Source: Alphaproteobacteria bacterium (GTDB lineage: Bacteria > Pseudomonadota > Alphaproteobacteria > UBA8366). From it: DNA of 7,998 nt. Shown piece after piece: positions 5,909 to 7,998 of the stretch; position 1 is the first letter of the stretch, and every line of letters starts with the position of its first letter. The notes under the pieces were generated by a model that was given only the letters and a program-made list of their open reading frames with translations, searched no databases and was not told the DNA's origin. A program made the translations under genes and the position numbers. The stretch covers positions 1-7,998 of the forward strand of contig JABJCS010000002.1 in assembly GCA_018665505.1 (NCBI GenBank), written 5' to 3'.

Positions 5909-6601
5909 TCAGTTCGCTTTTTTGCGCAGACGCTGTGGCTTGTGTTCTTCGCCCTTCTTCAAGGTCCACACAACGATCGCTTTCAATACCTTTCCGAGGC
6001 TGGCATCGAACGCTCCGATAATCGCTTGCATGGAGTTTGTCTCCGCTCTCACCTTCCGTTCAAAATTCTCCGACGCCACAATTTCGCGACGCGGCATTTG
6101 AACCAGTTTGACGTTCATACGGACGCGAACAAACGGCGGCTTACTACCTGCACTCAGTATCGATACGTTCTGCGGCAGGCGTTCGTCGTACTCGGCTTGA
6201 AACTCGCGCAGTTCCGTTTTCATCACGAAGTCGGAGCGAAGGCCGATTTGCTCGCGCCCGACGCCGACGATCTTCTTGGAATTCTCGAACGATTCGACCA
6301 GCAAAGTCTGAACCATTTTCGGTGCGAAATCCGTCCAGTTGGCGCGGGTGAAATAACGTAGCTCGATCGGGCTGTCCTGCAGTGGAATCCGGGCCGTACT
6401 CAAACCGGCCGCCGCGATCGGTGGTTCGACCAAAATTTGCCATTCCACGTTGGGCAAATCTTTCGGGAACGTGCTCTTCGGCGTCAATACATAGAGACGC
6501 GGCGGCTCCCCTCCGCCCGGAATGGGAATGGAGCATGCCGTCACAACTCCCATCATAGCCGACAAGACGGCCAATTTCGCCCAGATCCGTGTTTTCAGCA
6601 T
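5909..6601 (-). CDS. PqiC-like ABC-type transport auxiliary lipoprotein
   Basis: The 230-residue product has a signal peptide ending in the lipobox VTAC (Cys23), followed by a Gly/Pro linker and the ABC transport auxiliary domain (PqiC/YmbA type). Family-typical segments are LYVLTP (36-41), ILVEPPIAAAGLSTARI (56-72), ELRYFTRANWTDFAPKMVQ (80-98), LVESFENSKKI (101-111), GLRSDFVMKTELREFQAEY (120-138) and FDASLGKVLKAIVVWTL (198-214). Such lipoproteins usually sit in the inner leaflet of the outer membrane and receive lipid from, or dock, an MCE protein. It starts 5 bp after the MCE gene stop and is surely co-translated with it. The C-terminus ends in a basic tail (KPQRLRKK). The family is confident; the partner role follows from gene order. 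Confidence 0.92.
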   Translation of the reverse strand: MLKTRIWAKLAVLSAMMGVVTACSIPIPGGGEPPRLYVLTPKSTFPKDLPNVEWQILVEPPIAAAGLSTARIPLQDSPIELRYFTRANWTDFAPKMVQTLLVESFENSKKIVGVGREQIGLRSDFVMKTELREFQAEYDERLPQNVSILSAGSKPPFVRVRMNVKLVQMPRREIVASENFERKVRAETNSMQAIIGAFDASLGKVLKAIVVWTLKKGEEHKPQRLRKKAN

Positions 6602-6606
6602 GCTAA

Positions 6607-7839
6607 TTATTTCACCTCTATACCGCTCTGGGTGTTTCCGAACAGGAATTGCGCGGGGTTTTGCTCGATCTGCGACGAGATGCGCGACAAGGCGCCCACC
6701 AGGACTCGGGTTTCAGACAATAATTGTGCCAATTCATACAATCCGGAGCCGGTAAAATCCTCAACCGGCTCACGGTTCTCCTTGATGATACCAGCAAGTT
6801 GTTCGGCTGCATCGCCGACATGGCCGGCCGACACGTTCAAGGTTTTGATCGCCGCTTGGGCTTCGCCACCAACCCCGTCCATTTCCTTTTGGATAGATGT
6901 CAGCGCTTTTCCCATGCCACCGGTGAATTCCAAGGCACTTTCGCGTAAATCGCCCGCCAAACGCTTAACTTCGACAAGAGTAGCACTTGCCTCGTTAGCA
7001 ACAGTATCTACACCGACGCTCACGCGGTTAACGCTTCCACGCACGCCGCCAAGGGTTGTCGTCATCTCACGACTCAGCACATCGACCTTTTGCCGCAGGT
7101 CGGCGACCAGGGCTCGGGCATCCCGCATAGCGTGTTCCGCATCGCCGGTCATGCGGTCAGTGCTGCCACGAATTTGCGACAAGGCCGCCTTCGCTTCCGA
7201 TGCCGCAGCATGGACCTCGCCAAGCGACGCGGCACCGTTGCGCAGCATCGTTCGGATGTCGCCCGAACTGTCGGAAAGCGCTCCAGTGAAGCCGGAAATA
7301 TTACCTAAAATTTCCGCAAACTGCTCTTGATTACGTGGGTTCAGGAGTTGATTAGCCCGATCAACCAAGGCAATGAACCGGGTCACAAGTTCCGGTGCTT
7401 TTTCCATCACGACATCGAGCTGCGATGCTTTCGTCGGTAAAACCGGCCGGTCCTCTCCCGCATTCTTCTTGAGTATTTCAGCGCTTTGCGTGCCGCCCGA
7501 TATCTGCACATAGGCGATTCCGGTAATGCCCTGATACTCAAGTGACGCCACCGCATCTGTCTTGATAGGCGGTTTTTTCGGCACTTCGATCGTGACCTTC
7601 ACGCGCTCGACGTTGTCCGGGTCCACCCGCATCCCGGTCACGACACCAAACGGCACGCCACGGTAGCGGACCTGATTGCCGGGACTCAACCCGGTGACGG
7701 AGCCTTTAAAATAAGCGTCGTATTGCGCGCTCTCTTCGTCGAACTTAACACCCGCCATCCATATCACCGCGAGTGCCCCGCCGATGAAGACCACGAGGGT
7801 GAAAATGCCGACGATGATATAACTAGCCCGTGTTTCCAT
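6607..7839 (-). CDS. MlaD-like MCE domain protein with long helical C-terminus
   Basis: This 410-residue protein is the substrate-binding, periplasmic part of an Mla-type lipid ABC transporter. A single N-terminal membrane helix (about 7-29) anchors it in the inner membrane, followed by one MCE domain (about 38-116), with KGSVTGLSPGNQVRYRGVPF (45-64), VTGMRVDP (67-74) and SLEYQGITGIAYVQI (99-113). Residues about 145-390 are an Ala/Glu/Leu-rich helical region likely to form a coiled coil or tube extending into the periplasm. The tail carries NPAQFLFG (394-401), typical of longer alpha- and betaproteobacterial MlaD homologues. E. coli MlaD is only about 183 residues, so this is the extended form. 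It follows the ATPase stop by 4 bp and precedes the PqiC-like lipoprotein. Lipid type and direction of transport cannot be told from sequence. Confidence 0.95.
   Translation of the reverse strand: METRASYIIVGIFTLVVFIGGALAVIWMAGVKFDEESAQYDAYFKGSVTGLSPGNQVRYRGVPFGVVTGMRVDPDNVERVKVTIEVPKKPPIKTDAVASLEYQGITGIAYVQISGGTQSAEILKKNAGEDRPVLPTKASQLDVVMEKAPELVTRFIALVDRANQLLNPRNQEQFAEILGNISGFTGALSDSSGDIRTMLRNGAASLGEVHAAASEAKAALSQIRGSTDRMTGDAEHAMRDARALVADLRQKVDVLSREMTTTLGGVRGSVNRVSVGVDTVANEASATLVEVKRLAGDLRESALEFTGGMGKALTSIQKEMDGVGGEAQAAIKTLNVSAGHVGDAAEQLAGIIKENREPVEDFTGSGLYELAQLLSETRVLVGALSRISSQIEQNPAQFLFGNTQSGIEVK
6612..6619 (-). promoter_or_regulatory. Shine-Dalgarno of the PqiC-like gene inside the MCE gene end
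   Basis: AGAGGTGA on the minus strand lies within the last codons and stop region of the MCE gene and 10 nt before the ATG at 6601. This supports the chosen start and tight coupling of the two genes. Confidence 0.55.
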
Positions 7840-7843
7840 CTAT

Positions 7844-7998
7844 CTACACCAATTCCATGGCTTGGGATTTGGCACTTAACGCCGCCCGTGCCCGTGGTCC
7901 CTTAAAGTATTCTTGGATCCACGGGTATGGATCGTCCATATGCTCCGCCAACGGCGCCACCCTAATTTTCTTCTCAACCAGTACTGCAATCCTGTCAC
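7844..7998 (-). CDS. MlaF-like ABC transporter ATPase, C-terminal fragment at window edge
   Basis: Reading in from the right edge on the minus strand gives 50 residues before a TAG at 7846-7844. They start DRIAVLVEKKI and end in a tail containing DDPYPWIQEYFKGPRARAA. The DRIAVL stretch is the strand after the H-loop in ABC ATPases, and the P-W-[IL]-x-x-Y-F-x-G-P-R-x-R-A tail is typical of the MlaF branch that powers MCE systems. The Walker motifs lie beyond the window, so only the C-terminus is seen. The gap to the MCE gene is 4 bp, as expected in an mla-type operon. An MlaE-like permease would be expected further upstream but is not visible here. Confidence 0.82.
   Translation of the reverse strand, partial: DRIAVLVEKKIRVAPLAEHMDDPYPWIQEYFKGPRARAALSAKSQAMELV

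Noticed and set aside
6437..7330. Open frame of 297 codons on the plus strand
   Set aside because: It is antisense to the clearly recognisable MCE gene and PqiC-like gene, and its Ser/Arg/Thr-rich product has no domain signature.

Overview
The window looks like a chromosomal segment from a Gram-negative bacterium, most likely a proteobacterium and perhaps an alphaproteobacterium. Three N-termini carry a lipobox. An Mla-type (MCE) lipid transport operon implies an outer membrane. A TAXI-type periplasmic binding protein is present. The DNA is moderately GC-rich by eye, with uniform coding style and no insertion sequences, phage genes, tRNA, rRNA or CRISPR. The taxonomic guess is inference from gene content only.

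Right-hand block (about 3574-7998, all on the minus strand, read right to left): a compact run of five genes that looks like one operon. It holds the C-terminal end of an MlaF-like ABC ATPase (cut by the window edge), a single-MCE-domain MlaD-like protein with a long helical tail, a PqiC-like ABC transport auxiliary lipoprotein, a class III PLP-dependent aminotransferase, and a TAXI-family TRAP solute-binding protein. The junctions are 4 bp, 5 bp, 26 bp and a 4-bp ATGA overlap. The first three genes are expected to work together: ATPase in the cytoplasm, MCE protein anchored in the inner membrane, lipoprotein in the periplasm, moving lipids across the envelope. The permease is not in the window and would be expected upstream of the ATPase. 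The last two genes are translationally coupled to each other but have no obvious link to lipid transport, and no TRAP permease gene is visible.

Middle (1576-3573, plus strand): a 665-residue lipoprotein in the opposite orientation. Its folded N-terminal part resembles the cytochrome P460 family, but the expected CxxCH haem motif reads CRDCD. A roughly 410-residue Pro-rich tail follows, built from about 19 copies of a degenerate L-[DN]-P-x-x-P hexapeptide and, inside it, a 93-bp tandem repeat. Its stop codon directly abuts the stop codon of the convergent TAXI gene, with no intergenic DNA.

Left block (1-1409, minus strand): a predicted lipoprotein of the formylglycine-generating-enzyme-like (SUMF1/PvdO) family that lacks one of the two FGE catalytic cysteines. 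Downstream of it is a His-rich soluble protein resembling DUF6969, truncated by the left edge. These two and the P460-like lipoprotein diverge from a shared 166-bp intergenic region. They may form a small envelope-associated module of unknown function, which is the part of the window most worth a second look.
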